The notes beneath the pieces were generated by a model that saw nothing but the letters and a program-made list of their open reading frames with translations, was not told the origin of the DNA and did no database searches. Positions 1 to 10,286 of a DNA stretch of 64,000 nucleotides are shown here, piece after piece. Made by a program: the position numbers and the translations under genes. This DNA is from Seminavis robusta. Taxonomy: Eukaryota; Bacillariophyta; Bacillariophyceae; Naviculales; Naviculaceae. Where the stretch lies: positions 39,976 to 103,975 of the forward strand of contig CAICTM010000160.1 in assembly GCA_903772945.1 (NCBI GenBank). The letters are read 5' to 3'. Every line of letters starts with the position of its first letter. The first letter of the stretch is position 1.

Positions 1-369
1 TCCATTGGCATAGAGACCCATACCGGCTCCAACATCCGGGTCAAACCCGTGTGTTTGCTCGTATACGTCAATGGCGACCGATGGGAGATTCTTCTTCAAG
101 GCTAATGCCAATAACAGCCCCACGATTCCTCCTCCGGCAATCAAGATTTGGGCTGGTTCCTCTGCTGGCATGGATTGGTTGTCGTTGTTATTGTCCGGAC
201 TCGTACTGTCGTTTGTGGCAACTTTTGTGGCAGTGTTTTCTTCTTTGGATGAATCATTGTCGACAATGGCTTCTTGGGTGGGAGTTTGACAAGTCTCTTT
301 TGGCGGGCAGGGGGGTGGTTTTGGTTTTACAGCAAGCTTTGGCATCTTTACTCGCAGCGTTTTGAACAT
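1..369 (-). CDS. FAD-dependent monooxygenase, N-terminal part (cut by window edge)
   Basis: The frame is open from an ATG at 369 down to base 1, giving 123 codons, and the gene continues beyond the window. Residues 1-66 are a Pro/Lys/Ser/Thr/Asn-rich leader of low complexity. From residue 67 the sequence reads MPAEEPAQILIAGGGIVGLL, the GxGxxG dinucleotide-binding turn of a Rossmann fold, followed by a strand ending in an acidic residue (VAIDVYEQ) that would hold the FAD ribose. GAGMGLYANG follows, as in salicylate-hydroxylase or kynurenine-monooxygenase type flavoproteins. The start could instead be the internal ATG at 171, which lies directly before the FAD fold. The family is clear but the substrate cannot be told, because the substrate-binding half is outside the window. 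Confidence 0.75.
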   Translation of the reverse strand, partial: MFKTLRVKMPKLAVKPKPPPCPPKETCQTPTQEAIVDNDSSKEENTATKVATNDSTSPDNNNDNQSMPAEEPAQILIAGGGIVGLLLALALKKNLPSVAIDVYEQTHGFDPDVGAGMGLYANG

Positions 370-1269
370 GTTGGCGTATTATTGGCTATTGAAACGTTTA
401 TCTTTGGACCTAAAAAGGAGGACAGCAAGGAAGGAAACAACCGCCAGCGGTGGCGTCAGAAATGCAAGAGGCAGAAAATCCGGCTTGCTACCGGTAGCTA
501 GCTAGCTAATCATCTGGAGCCAAGAGTTGACGGAGAGAGCGACCCACCAACCTTTTCAACTTACTGACTGTTTTGTGTTCTCTCGAGTCTCGAGGGTCGA
601 AAGGTGTGTAATGGAGGTATGTCTGATTCGTACAAGCTGAAATCAATGAGAAGCAACATCAGAGGATCAGTGATCAGTGAGTAAAATAGCAAGCCCAGTG
701 ACGAAGGTATTGCCGATCGGTCGTATTTGTTGGCTTGATGCCAGAATTCCTTGAAAGTCCTCTGACACCCAGAAGATGCCGTGCCCACCGCTACGGACAA
801 GGTCATGGATCGGTCTACTCGATTCACTCACCTAAAACCTCGGGCTCGGTGGATGTCAATACTTGATGGAAGCTTTCGATCTTATGATCCAAATACATGC
901 AGCAACTGGCGACTGTGCCGGAAGCTGGAGGCAAAAACACGAAGTCTTGGCTGTCGTTGCGGCTCTCCAGTGCACCTCAACCTATCAACATCATCACAAG
1001 CATCACCAAAAATTGCAACAGGGGCCTTGCCCAACAGAAGAGTTGGTCGGTGGAGAGTGGTGGCAGGAGACGAGGGTTCGCTTTGGGGTTCGCATCCTTC
1101 ACATGTCTTGGCGGAGTTCTCTCTCTCGCCAACATTAGAGAGAGGGATTATCCAAGCGACTTCGGAGGTCAAAGGTAGATAAGATCGTGGACAACACAGC
1201 AACAACAATTAATTGCAACCAGGCAGTGGTTGCCACAACAACTGAGCAAGAACCAATAGCCGAACCAAG
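370..1269. other. Spacer without a supported gene
   Basis: Short open frames occur on both strands but none shows domain-like composition. A (TAGC)n stretch lies at 494-508. The last part is presumably the promoter and 5' leader of the ankyrin-type gene. I see nothing else. Confidence 0.5.
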
Positions 1270-2604
1270 ATGGAGGAAGGCAAATGCAAGAGAGCCAATG
1301 ATGGAAGCGCCGAAGTACAGGAGCAGCAAAAGCGTTCCAAACAAACGGATACTGACCCTTCCACGCAAAATGCCGCAACAGTTACTGTCTCAGAAGCAAA
1401 ATCCTGCTTGGAACATGAGGATGTTTGGACTGGCAATGACGGCATTTTTTCATTTCTGGGCATGGGCCACTATGCCTTTGTGGCACCAGTCAGCCACAAG
1501 ATGAAAGATCTCTACACCACCTATTGCGATTATGAGGAGAATCCTCCATATGTGAAGTCCTCTGTGAAGTCCCGGCCTGGCAATGAATCAGCACCCCCTA
1601 AAGGGACAATGGACTCTGCAATTGTCTCCAGTGTTCCTCGTGCCGAGTACTGGTTCACCCACCATTATGCTGGAGGTGGTGAAGAATTTGCGAGATCTTC
1701 GATTTGTGTTGCAGCTGCCAAAGAAGGTAATGTTGCTGTTCTCCATTGGGCCCGAAACAAGGGATTGGATTGGGATGTGGATGTGTGCCGAGCTGCTGCT
1801 CAATTTGGCCATTTGGACGTCCTGAAATATGCCCATGAGAATGGGTGTCCATGGGATGTTTGGACATGTATGTGGGCTGCCCATGGGAACCATTTGGACG
1901 TCCTCAAATACGCCCATGAGAAGGACTGTCCATGGCATGAAACAACATGCTCAGTAGCTGCTCGTGGAGGCCATTTGGAAGTTTTGAAGTATGCACATGA
2001 GAATGACTGTCCATGGGATGAACGGATGATATGTTGGGTTGCTGCTGGTGAAGGCCATTTGGAAGTCCTCAAATATGCCCGTGCAAATGGCTGCCGATGG
2101 GATGCAACAACATGTTCTAGTGCTGCTCTTGGAGGGCATTTGGAAGTCCTCAAATATGCCCACGAACATGGCTGTCCATGGGATGCAACGACATGATCTG
2201 GGGCTGCTAGGAATGGCCATTTGGAACTTGTCAGATATGCCCAAGAAAATGGCTGTCCATGGGATGAAACAACATGCTTGGAAGCTGCTGCCAATGGACA
2301 TTTAGAAGTTTTGAAGTATGCCCATGAACAGGAATGTCCATGGGATGCAACAACATGTTCTAAAGCTGCCCGTGGGAACCATTTGGACGTCCTCAAATAT
2401 GCCCACACCAATGGGTGTCCATGGGATGCAGCAACATGCTCTGAAGCTGCTTTTGGAGCTTTTGGATGGCTTGTGGATTTGGAAGTTCTGAAATACGCCA
2501 TGGAAAATGGCTGCCCTTGGGATGAAGATGGTGATCTGTCAAGGGCCACGGTGGAAGTGAAAGCCTGGGTTGAAGACTTCTTGTCCCAGAGCAGGAATGC
2601 CTGA
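1270..2604 (+). pseudogene. Ankyrin-type repeat protein with an in-frame TGA
   Basis: One frame runs from ATG 1270 to TGA 2602-2604 (444 codons) with a single internal stop, TGA at 2194-2196. After a charged N-terminus of about 140 residues come roughly ten repeats of 25-26 residues with the core GHLEVLKYAHENGCPWD followed by a conserved Thr-Cys and Ala-Ala. These are degenerate ankyrin-like helical repeats, a family expanded in diatoms and also seen in large DNA viruses. The internal TGA falls exactly where every neighbouring repeat has TGT (Cys), so one base change explains it, and the frame continues unaltered for five more repeats. It is either a recent nonsense allele, a sequencing error or, less likely, a recoded codon. 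If translation stops there, a 308-aa protein with half the repeats results. The role would be protein binding; the partner is unknown. Confidence 0.8.
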
Positions 2605-3220
2605 AGGTTGTTTCCCCTCGAGTTGTTGCATCTTTTCCTTCTATCACTGGGTCTGAATACTTTTAAAATTGTTGATTCTTCTTGTTTATGCGTTTTCAGT
2701 TGCTTTTCCAGTAGTCCACACTCACCGTTCTTGGACTAGTAGCTAGACTCTAGGAAAGAATGAAAGAAACGAGACCGTGTAGCAGTAGATTGCTAGTCCA
2801 GACAAGCCCAACTAACTGGGGCCACCAGATGTAGATATTTAGCTTGGGAGACGAAGGAGCTTCCAGACTGGCCGCACTGATTTCCAACATCCTGAAGCAA
2901 ACCAACATTTCAATCTGGCGTTGCCGCTCCCCGAGCTAGCTAGGTCGGGTGGTGTGTATCGCATTCACATGCCAAAGCACGAGTATACCTCGAAATATAC
3001 CGGCAAGCCAAATATTAGTCCTTATTTCTATGTAGCAGAAAGTTCGTACTTCGTAGCTGAAAAGAGTATTGGCGGAGAAGCTGGTGGAGGCTGGATACGG
3101 GAGTAGCGAACTGCATCCAGGTCAAAACCAAGATTTACGCCCACCGTATCCTGTGTAGCTAGCTAGCTGGCTGGCTAGCTAGAGCACTTCATATAAGAGA
3201 GTAAATTGTTGCGACATTTA
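2605..3220. other. Spacer, 3' ends of convergent genes
   Basis: This region holds the downstream ends of the ankyrin-type gene (+) and the zinc-binding gene (-). A 61-codon open frame at 2921-3106 has no recognisable features. A TAGC/TGGC tandem stretch lies at 3155-3182, just past the end of the zinc-binding gene. Confidence 0.5.
3155..3182. repeat. (TAGC/TGGC)n stretch
   Basis: GTAGCTAGCTAGCTGGCTGG followed by CTAGCTAG. One of more than fifteen self-complementary TAGC runs in the spacers of this window; none was noticed inside a confident coding exon. Confidence 0.85.
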
Positions 3221-3680
3221 TTATTTCTTTCCCCTTTTCTTGCCAGCACCAGCACTCAACCCTGCTGACAGAAGGTCGTCCAAATCATCCGCATTCTTGG
3301 CTTTTTGTTGCTTCTTGGTCGGACCACCAGCGGAGCCTCCTCCCTTTTTGCCACCGGCAGCCAGCTCCGCTGCAACAGCGCTAGCCCCTGGGAAACACGC
3401 ATCGAGTGTCGATCCATGCTTGGAGGTTGCATGTGCCGTCAGTTCTGTGTTGGTTTTCGTAATCTTGAGCTCAAGTTGGCAGACTGTGCATTTGCTCATC
3501 TTGGGAGGCTCCTTGACTCGAGTAAGACGTCCACTTTCATCCCCTAGACCAGCCGCTCGGTTGGCCTTGAAGGTTCGGCGCTGTAGTACGAGAAAAGGAG
3601 CCAATCATCAGAGGAGTTGTCTTGTGAGATTGTAGCTTCAGTAAGAGCCTTACCTTGGCAGCAGCATTGGATTCGGGCAT
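3221..3680 (-). CDS. Small zinc-binding protein (At2g23090/ZNF706-like)
   Basis: Two exons join in phase: 3680-3654 (MPESNAAAK) and 3580-3221, across a 73-bp GT-AG intron (GTAAGG donor, CTACAG acceptor). The product is 128 aa. The N-terminus is basic (KRRTFKANRAAG), as in the 4F5/zf-met2 family. The core is one finger, CTVC then 15 residues then H-x4-H, with the sequence KTNTELTAHATSKHG typical of the At2g23090/ZNF706 group. The C-terminus is a Gly/Lys-rich tail ending GAGKKRGKK, with an acidic DDLDDLL patch. Family members are usually about 70-80 aa, so the tail is an extension. The molecular role of the family is poorly defined; a nuclear or cytosolic nucleic-acid-associated role is inference. 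The longer frame opening at 3604 reads into the intron and was not used. Confidence 0.85.
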
Positions 3681-4232
3681 ATTATTATAGAGGTAGCGAG
3701 GCTTCGATCTGTACACAAAGGTTTTGTTTGTTGTCTGCTCTTACGGTCGGGTGTCCAAACAAAACAAACTTGGGAGATGAGAGATGAGAGACAAGCTTTT
3801 TAGGGGGGAGGAAGGACGAAACAACGGGTGGTGCCAAACGGCCTTGGATTTGCGAACCCTCTGCACCCAAGACCCACATTTGCCCCACGGCAGCAACGGC
3901 GCGAAAGGTGCGCAAAACCAATTCACACAGTCAGTCAGCGGCATGAAGACTAACATTACATAGTGGTACACTGTAGCTCCTACCGGTAGCTCAGTAGCAT
4001 AGACGGAGAGAAAAATCTAGAGGTACGAGCAATGACATGAAGGTTGGTGCTGGTCAATAAACAGGCCAGAGAGCGAGACCGGGCAGTGCTGTTTGGGCGC
4101 CTAGTGTGATCCACTCCTCTCCAGAATTGTTCAGCTCTCACTAGCTAGCTACATGTAGCTAGCTAGAATGTAGAATTGTACTCGGGGTGGCAGAGTCGTC
4201 TTTTAGCAAGTTAGCTACTCTACCGCATCTAG
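3681..4232. other. Spacer between two minus-strand genes
   Basis: This is the promoter side of the zinc-binding gene and the 3' side of the Arg/Ser-repeat gene. It contains TACCGGTA near 3984 and two CTAGCTAG stretches at 4139-4166. No coding signal seen. Confidence 0.45.
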
Positions 4233-5489
4233 TCAAGCAGCTTTGGCTGGAATCCTCGCACTGGATTTGGGTATTCCACATCCAACGCAAAAGTTGAATC
4301 GCTGTTCGTTTTCCGTACAGTTGCATGCATTGCATACCCAACAGGTTGGCGTAGTAGCGGCGGGTGCGGGTAAGGTTGGCGTAGTGGCGGGTAAGGTCAA
4401 ACTCCTTGCCAATTGTGCTTGCTCCTGAAGTTCTATCTGCAGGGACAGTCTCGTTCCTGCACCGCCAGCAGCGCTGTGAGTCCGACTGGGTGGAGATCGA
4501 CGAGAAGAAGAGGAGCCCGATGATTTCCGTTTGGGGGGTGGCTTTTCGGACGTGATGGGACCTCGTGACTCTTTGGATTGTCTTGGCTGTTTGGGCCTAC
4601 TACTAGTCCTACTTGCAGCAGCAGAGGAAGACAGTCGTCTGCTGCTAGAGCTGGTGACGGATGCACTGCGTCCGCAGACCTTGTTCGAGAGTTTTCGGTT
4701 GTTGGAACGTCCCCTTCTGGGTTTGTGAGTACTAGTCCCTCTTGGTTCGCCACTGGAATGCTCCAATTCCCTCTCGCGTCCTCTGCGACGGCTAGCTCTG
4801 GTGCTATCGTGTCCACTCCTGCTGATGCTTCTATGGCGGCCAGACCTAGTGCTGTCTTTTCGACTCTTGCTGATGCTTCTATGGCGGCCAGACCTAGTGC
4901 TGCCTTTTCGACTCCTGCTGGTGCTTCTATGACGGTCAGACCTAGTGCTGTCTTGTCGACTCCTGCTGATGCTTCTATGACGGCCAGTTCTAGTGTTGTC
5001 GTGTCGACTCGTGCTGATGCTTCTATGACTAGCATTGGATGACATAGACGAGGAGAGAGCTCTAGATGGGCGTCGGCGTCCTTGGCTACGACGGGTGCTG
5101 CCATGAGTTTGCGCAGAAGGAGAGATTGGTTGTTCGGACGTTGAGTGTGACGGGGAAACAGGATCTGAAATATCCAAATTGTTCAGCGTCAAGGTCGCAT
5201 CAGCGATTGCAGCCGCAGCGTTCAAGCTACGCGTAGAGTTGGATCGTCGCGGGGTGCTGGAGATCATTGCATCGCTTAAGTTGGACAACTGTTTGCCTGC
5301 GAACCTCATGGGCTTCAGCACATGCCCCACGAGGAAGGATCGTTTCTTGCTCGGCGTCATGGGGTGGGGTGAACATATCGTAGGTCCTTCCATGGTGTGG
5401 GTTGTTGCGGTGAGCTTGCTGTGCAAACTACCACCAGCTCGCTTCAAAGTGGAACCTTCACTGCTCTGCTCGGGTTGGTTGGTTGCCAT
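4233..5489 (-). CDS. Arg/Ser-repeat protein with C-terminal RanBP2-type zinc finger
   Basis: The product is 418 aa from ATG 5489; the frame stays open upstream to 5567 but without an earlier ATG. The N-terminal third is Ser/Thr-rich with several SP and TP sites. The middle holds five tandem 16-residue units of the type RHRSISRSRQDSTRSG, an SR-like array built from a 48-bp minisatellite at about 4800-5035. A Ser/Arg/Pro-rich linker follows. The C-terminus carries WVCNACNCTENEQRFNFCVG then CG, a four-Cys finger matching the RanBP2/ZRANB pattern (W-x-C-x2-C, Asn, C-x2-C). RS arrays are phosphorylated by SR/CLK kinases and target nuclear speckles, and RanBP2 fingers bind single-stranded RNA or ubiquitin. 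An RNA-processing role is therefore plausible but inferred. The rest of the protein looks disordered. Confidence 0.75.
   Translation of the reverse strand: MATNQPEQSSEGSTLKRAGGSLHSKLTATTHTMEGPTICSPHPMTPSKKRSFLVGHVLKPMRFAGKQLSNLSDAMISSTPRRSNSTRSLNAAAAIADATLTLNNLDISDPVSPSHSTSEQPISPSAQTHGSTRRSQGRRRPSRALSSSMSSNASHRSISTSRHDNTRTGRHRSISRSRQDSTRSDRHRSTSRSRKGSTRSGRHRSISKSRKDSTRSGRHRSISRSGHDSTRASRRRGRERELEHSSGEPRGTSTHKPRRGRSNNRKLSNKVCGRSASVTSSSSRRLSSSAAASRTSSRPKQPRQSKESRGPITSEKPPPKRKSSGSSSSRRSPPSRTHSAAGGAGTRLSLQIELQEQAQLARSLTLPATTPTLPAPAATTPTCWVCNACNCTENEQRFNFCVGCGIPKSSARIPAKAA
4800..5035. repeat. 48-bp coding minisatellite, about 5 units
   Basis: On the plus strand the unit reads ...GATGCTTCTATGGCGGCCAG... 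and recurs every 48 bases, with the units diverging mostly by single substitutions. The period is a multiple of three, so unit gain or loss keeps the frame of the Arg/Ser-repeat protein. Confidence 0.85.
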
Positions 5490-5779
5490 CTTCTCCTTCG
5501 CCTCTTCTGCGCTATTGAGATCGCTCCTTCTTCTTTGGTGAATGCCTAGATTGTGGTGGTGGACCAACTAAATTGTCCATTGGCAATCATCCCCATCGAT
5601 CGAGGCAGCAGCAGTAGATCTACATACATGTGGGAGCACGTCGTGGGAGTTAACCATTTTTCGAGAAGGACTTATTGTCGTGGCATTGTCGAAAGTCAGT
5701 CTTATCTAGACTTATGGAGATGTTTCATGTGTGATGACTGGGTGGCAAACGCTGGATGCTCGGGTGCACGGACCCGTGA

Positions 5780-5968
5780 CCGCACAAGTTGAAGCCCCAC
5801 GAAAAACGATGCTGCGAGTATACCACCCACTCATCACTCGTGGTTTGGGATGCTTCCGAGCAAGTTCACCAACCTGTGGGTCAACTCGATTACTTTGTCC
5901 ATGCAAAATGCCAAACAAAGAATTCAAGAGCCAAGTCTTGCACCTTGTGCGGTGAGCCATTGTAAAAT
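5780..5968 (+). pseudogene. Possible C-terminal exon or relic with a RanBP2-like finger
   Basis: A frame without a start codon is open for about 60 codons and ends at a TAA at about 5966-5968. Its end reads YFVHAKCQTKNSRAKSCTLC followed by GEPL. The spacing resembles a RanBP2-type finger with the first Cys replaced by His. About 70 bases upstream, in another frame, LWRCFMCDDWVANAGC also resembles such a finger start. It could be the remnant of a multi-finger protein or a chance frame; no splice joining the pieces could be fixed. Confidence 0.25.
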
Positions 5969-6115
5969 TTAATCTGCCCTACTAGCTAGCTAGAAGGACA
6001 AGTTCAGGTAGGCTGTAAACGGTAAGTGGTCGGCTGCGACACATCAAAGAATGCTGGGAACTGGTCCTCAATTTATCACCCCTTGAATCGAATCCCTTGG
6101 AACCTGAGCTCAGAC

Positions 6116-6134
6116 TCGACTCGACTCGACTCTT
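6116..6134. repeat. (GACTC)n pentanucleotide repeat
   Basis: Three to four copies of GACTC in tandem. The same pentamer is tandemly repeated near 38076-38093 and 60597-60612, all between genes. Confidence 0.75.
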
Positions 6135-6437
6135 CTTGCTTTTGAAAGCCTTTATTAGGTAGAAACCCTGAAGAGAAAATCCCTGTAGAAAACCCTGTTG
6201 TTAAGAATGTTCGGAACTGTAAAAGGTGCAAGTGGGCTTAAATCTTTGCGGTGTTGAAAAGGAACCTGCCACCACGCCATGCCACCACCTCCCCCTGTCC
6301 CCAGTAATACAGCGGCAAGGTTGTTACCCCAGTACTTGTCACCGTCATGCTCCTCTTGTGCGGTTGCAAGTCTCCTCTTCATCGTTTGGCCCTTCAGCAA
6401 GGATTCTATACTCAACAGGCTTTCCTTGAAAAGAACA

Positions 6438-6978
6438 ATGACAGATCCATCCATCTTGAATTCCAAACGAGTAGTCTATGTAGGTGGTTTGGCAGATGAA
6501 GTCACCATACCGCTGCTTCGAGCCTGTATGATCCCTTTTGGGCCCATACATTCCATCGACATGGTACGTGTAACCCAGCCCAATCCAAGCCAAAAAGTTC
6601 TTCAGATATTGCCTTCTCGATCTCCGTGTTGCTTTGATGAATTCAATCGAACCTGACAAACTCTGGTTGATTTGCTCGTCTTTGTCGTCTCCTTCTCCAA
6701 AATAATCCCCATCAACAATAAATTAGCCGATGGATTATGCCAAAGGAACCAGCAAGGGGTTTGCCTTTGTAGAGTTCGAAGAAGCTGAGGATGCCACAGA
6801 AGCAATATTCAACCGCAATGGTGCCAATCTCATGGGAAGAACTCTCCAAGCAAGCATGGCACAAGCCAATCAAGCCAACAAGCTGACTGAACCAGTATGG
6901 AACAGCGATGAGTGGTTTCAAAAGAATCAAGCAGAGCAGAAGGAGGGAGAAACTGGCAATAGTAATAGCAAGTCTTAG
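6438..6978 (+). CDS. Single-RRM protein of the cyclophilin-E (PPIE/Cyp33) type, lacking the PPIase domain
   Basis: Two exons, 6438-6563 and 6727-6978, join in phase across a 163-bp intron (GTACGT donor, ATTAG acceptor) to give 125 aa. The RRM has RNP2 VVYVGGL near residue 13 and RNP1 KGFAFVEF in exon 2. It is followed by a conserved tail EPVWNSDEWFQ that corresponds to the PVWSDDDW segment joining the RRM and cyclophilin domains of PPIE. The protein then ends after a short Gln/Glu/Asn tail, so no peptidyl-prolyl isomerase domain is present. PPIE is a component of activated spliceosomes, and an RNA-binding spliceosomal role is inferred for this form. Open sequence upstream (from 6279) is not conserved with the family and is read as 5' leader. 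Confidence 0.85.
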
Positions 6979-7549
6979 TTAGCATTGTAAAAGATAGATG
7001 TTGATGCTCTGGGAATGGTTGATTTGTCATTCTGATTCCAATGGGGGCACCTTTTTGCTGATGGCTTCCACAAAACACCATCGTGTACCAGATCACTCCA
7101 TCACCTAGATGGTGGCTGGCATATCATCACCAAGCCTGCTTCAATAGATATCAGGTTAGCATTTTTGTACATCCTCTTACTTGCTGTTGATTTGGTTGGT
7201 TGTGTCCAAGTTTGGTACCGGTAGCCGCTGTCCTTCATCCTAATTAGAGAGATTTTGCTTGCTTGGTGTGAAGACTGGGAGGGACCCAGCACTATAGCTC
7301 CTTCTGTGTGATTGAATAGTGAATGATGGTCAGCAGGATCACATTGGAGTTTTTGCGGCGCCAAGGCACATCGTATCTTGGGGAATTGAGAAATTTTCGG
7401 CGTCTCCCACGCAGCAATAATGCATGCCCGATTTCGTCCTCAATCCGGCCATTGAAGCCGAATGTGTCCGTTCAGAACGTACAAATGTACCAGGTACCGT
7501 AGCACTCGAATGGGATAGACATGCCATGAGGCTCTGGTCATAGCCAACA
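6979..7549. other. Spacer
   Basis: 3' flank of the RRM gene and promoter side of the S41-like gene. A TACCGGTA motif lies near 7216. No coding evidence. Confidence 0.45.
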
Positions 7550-10286
7550 ATGGAACCAACATTCTGCTGGTCTCTTCGACGACATTGTACGGTCGTTGTA
7601 CCAGTCTGTCTCGTTGTGGCATTGTTGCAAAACGCGGTTGCCGCCAACCTTGACTCTCCGGAGGAACCCCTATACCGCTCAAGATTGCAACAACACAGGC
7701 AGCTTCAAGATCCCATCAGCCCATGCGCCGCCATTGCATATGACGACGCTGTCCTGCCATCCGAGACTTGGCCGTGGACTTCTTCAAGCCGTCATTCATT
7801 GAACAATGCCTAGCATCCCAATCAGTCAACCAGACCTTGCTCTACTCGCACATTGCTAACTTGAAGGAAACCTTTCAACAGTATTATTGCTTCTACGATA
7901 TTGCAAGCAATGCCAGTGATAGCAACCCTATAAGCTTCCAGCCGGAGCTTGGGTACTCGGTCTTTTCCGGTCCTCTAGCAGGACAGGTCGATCTTACGGA
8001 AGAGATCGGCGCCTTGCTGGAGACCGTCGAATCTGGGGCAGCATCCCTAGCTACCTTTTGGGATCTTCAAACAATCAGCAACAAGCTCTTTGATGCTCAC
8101 GTGTCGCTTCCCAGACTCGCAGGTGTGGCTGGTGAGCTAGCAGATCTGCACCTGTTAAATATCTTTCCTGACCGAAACCTTGATCCATCCAGGAGGATAG
8201 CACGGACTTGGATGCGTCCTTCCTATCTCAAGGGTGGCGAGTTCCAGCTCAAAGTGATTTGGGAATCATACGATGGCAATCAAACCGAGGATATCGTCGT
8301 GTCTATGAACGACATGGCGCCCTACGACTTCGTTTTGGACCTCGTTTCCAAACCCGAAGCAGCCATAAACTTCCCGTATCAATCCATTGGTGCCCGAATG
8401 AACGGTGCTTTCAAAAGACTCGAAACCTCCAGCAGCAGGGCACCCGAAGGAGTGGTTTTCACTATTGGTTCCAGGTCGAGACCAACTTCGATACTTCCTG
8501 ATGCCTTCGTTGTCACATACGCGAGCGGAGAATCTGAGACATACTTTTCCGGGCTACGGTATCGTGGTTTGAATACTTCGACGGTGTATGATCTCTTGAA
8601 CTCTAACAATCTTGACCTAGACACACCCGGATCAGCCTACCAAAATTTTCAAATTGCTGTTAGCCAGATCCAAGGCGTGACGGCAACGACCAAAGACGCT
8701 CAACAGAGGAAATCTACACCCAAGACGACCGACGTGGAACTAGAAGTATTGAAGCAGGTTGATGGTGATGATACAGGATACCAATTTGATGAAGTGATCA
8801 ACCTACGAAGCCAGCTGTCGGGAGAGAGGATGGACGTTGCGGCGTACAAGATTCATGACGAATTTGCCGTCCTGAAAATTGAGAGCTTTGCCTTTGAAGC
8901 TGACGATGATGGTAACCCAGCCATGATTTCCATCTGGTCGAACTTTACAGCGGCAGCAAAAGAAAACGGAGTGACGAAGGCGATGATAGATATCAGTGGA
9001 AATGGCGGGGGGTAAGTTGAAACGTTGCTATGCTCACTTGCAACTTGCAACAGTCGCTGACCATGTTTGACGGCGACTCGTACACCGCAAACCAAAAATT
9101 CAGAGTCATTACCTCCGGCTATCAGTTGGCAGTATCTTTGTTCCCCTTTGCCCCTTACAAGGTCTTCGAGCGTCAATTCGACGTAACCTACAACTCTGTG
9201 ATGCTGGCCTACAACGACACCGTCTCACCGGTGATGGACAGTCTAAAGCTAGAGGTCAATCTCTTGACAGACACTCAACTAGAAGCATACATTGAAGCTT
9301 CACCGACCAGTACTGGCGAGCTCGTGAGCTCTATGATCGAATCCTTGCTGGGCTTCTGCTGCAACGACATTTTGTTGGAAACATGTCAAAACCTGCAACG
9401 CTGCTTTCCACTTTTTGACTTGAGTGTATCAGCCCAGACAATGAACCAATTTCCAAGTGCTCCTCAAATGCGCAGTTTCCTGCAACAACTTACTGAGGCT
9501 TTTGACGAGTACAATCCGTTCAACGTGTTACAAACTTTGCAGCGTGGGTTTGTTGACCCCAATAAAATACACAAGGTCGTTCGAGGAGGTCAAGTTGTGA
9601 ACCTAACGAATCAATTTACCATCTTAGAGGAACAGTTGTACTACGAAGCAGCGGCTCAGGCATTCCAGAATGATTTCTTCTTCGACGAAGTTGTGATCGT
9701 CTCAGACGGGGCAGCTGGGTCCACCGCCTGCATCTTTTCAAGCATGGTAATGCAGCTATGGAAGAACAGGGATGCTTGGGAGGGGCGCGAAGTTCCAATC
9801 ACAACAATAACGTATGGAGGAACGAAGGAGCCATCCGATACCACTGTAGCTGGGTTCCCCGCATCGGTGCAACAAGTCAACATTGGATATCCGATCATCA
9901 CGTCGGGCTTGCTATACATGTTGGAATTCCTTCTACCACCCGCCCTTTCCGTGCTTCTAACGAACGTCAATAGCTACTACCAGTCTCTCTTGCCTGTGCC
10001 ACCTTATTTTGCCGAGTCACTGCCTCAAATGCCCGTATTCAACTACTACAGTAACTTCATGCAACCAGGTGCTATCCCACTACAGTTCGTGAAGATTGTT
10101 GCTGACAAGCACCTTCCCCAAATCTTCAATCACAACAGCCTGGCTAGCACAAGTGGACTTGAGACCCTGTATGAAGAAGCTGCCAAGCTTGGCTTCACAA
10201 CTGATACTGTGGTTGAGGAAAGTGAAGATGAGACGCATGATGTAGTCGCAGAAAGGAAACGCTTTGAACCTGGAGGTCGGCAGTAA
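7550..10286 (+). CDS. Secreted S41-family (CPAF-like) serine peptidase, frame interrupted twice
   Basis: ATG 7550 begins a hydrophobic signal sequence (VVVPVCLVVALLQNAVAA), followed by CAAIAYDDAVLPSET. The homologous-looking continuation LAVDFFKPSF lies one frame away from 7768, so a single missing base near 7766-7770 would restore it. The second part runs to GNGGG at 9011, where a good donor (GTAAGT) and acceptor (CAACAG, 9053) flank 42 bp. Splicing them leaves the frame off by one, next to a run of six G. The third part, 9054-10286, contains VIVSDGAAGSTACIFSS, the region of the nucleophilic Ser in eukaryotic S41/tail-specific-protease-like enzymes. Mature length would be about 880 aa, secreted or vesicular. 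Either two base-calling errors at short homopolymers or a young pseudogene explains the breaks. The substrate is unknown. Confidence 0.7.

Larger units (their letters stand above)
5490..6437. other. Spacer with a possible zinc-finger relic
   Basis: This is the divergent region between the Arg/Ser-repeat gene (-) and the RRM gene (+). Apart from the fragment at 5780-5968, listed separately, I see a (GACTC)n stretch near 6116-6134 and a CTAGCTAG motif near 5982. No complete gene. Confidence 0.45.

Noticed and set aside
2194-2196. Selenocysteine codon in the ankyrin-type gene
   Set aside because: TGA at a Cys position is suggestive, but no selenoprotein of this family is known to me and I could not identify a SECIS-type hairpin by eye. 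A single nonsense change is simpler.
1800-2549. 249-codon minus-strand open frame over the ankyrin-type gene
   Set aside because: Its repeats mirror the repeats of the plus-strand gene, so it is a shadow produced by the repeat structure.
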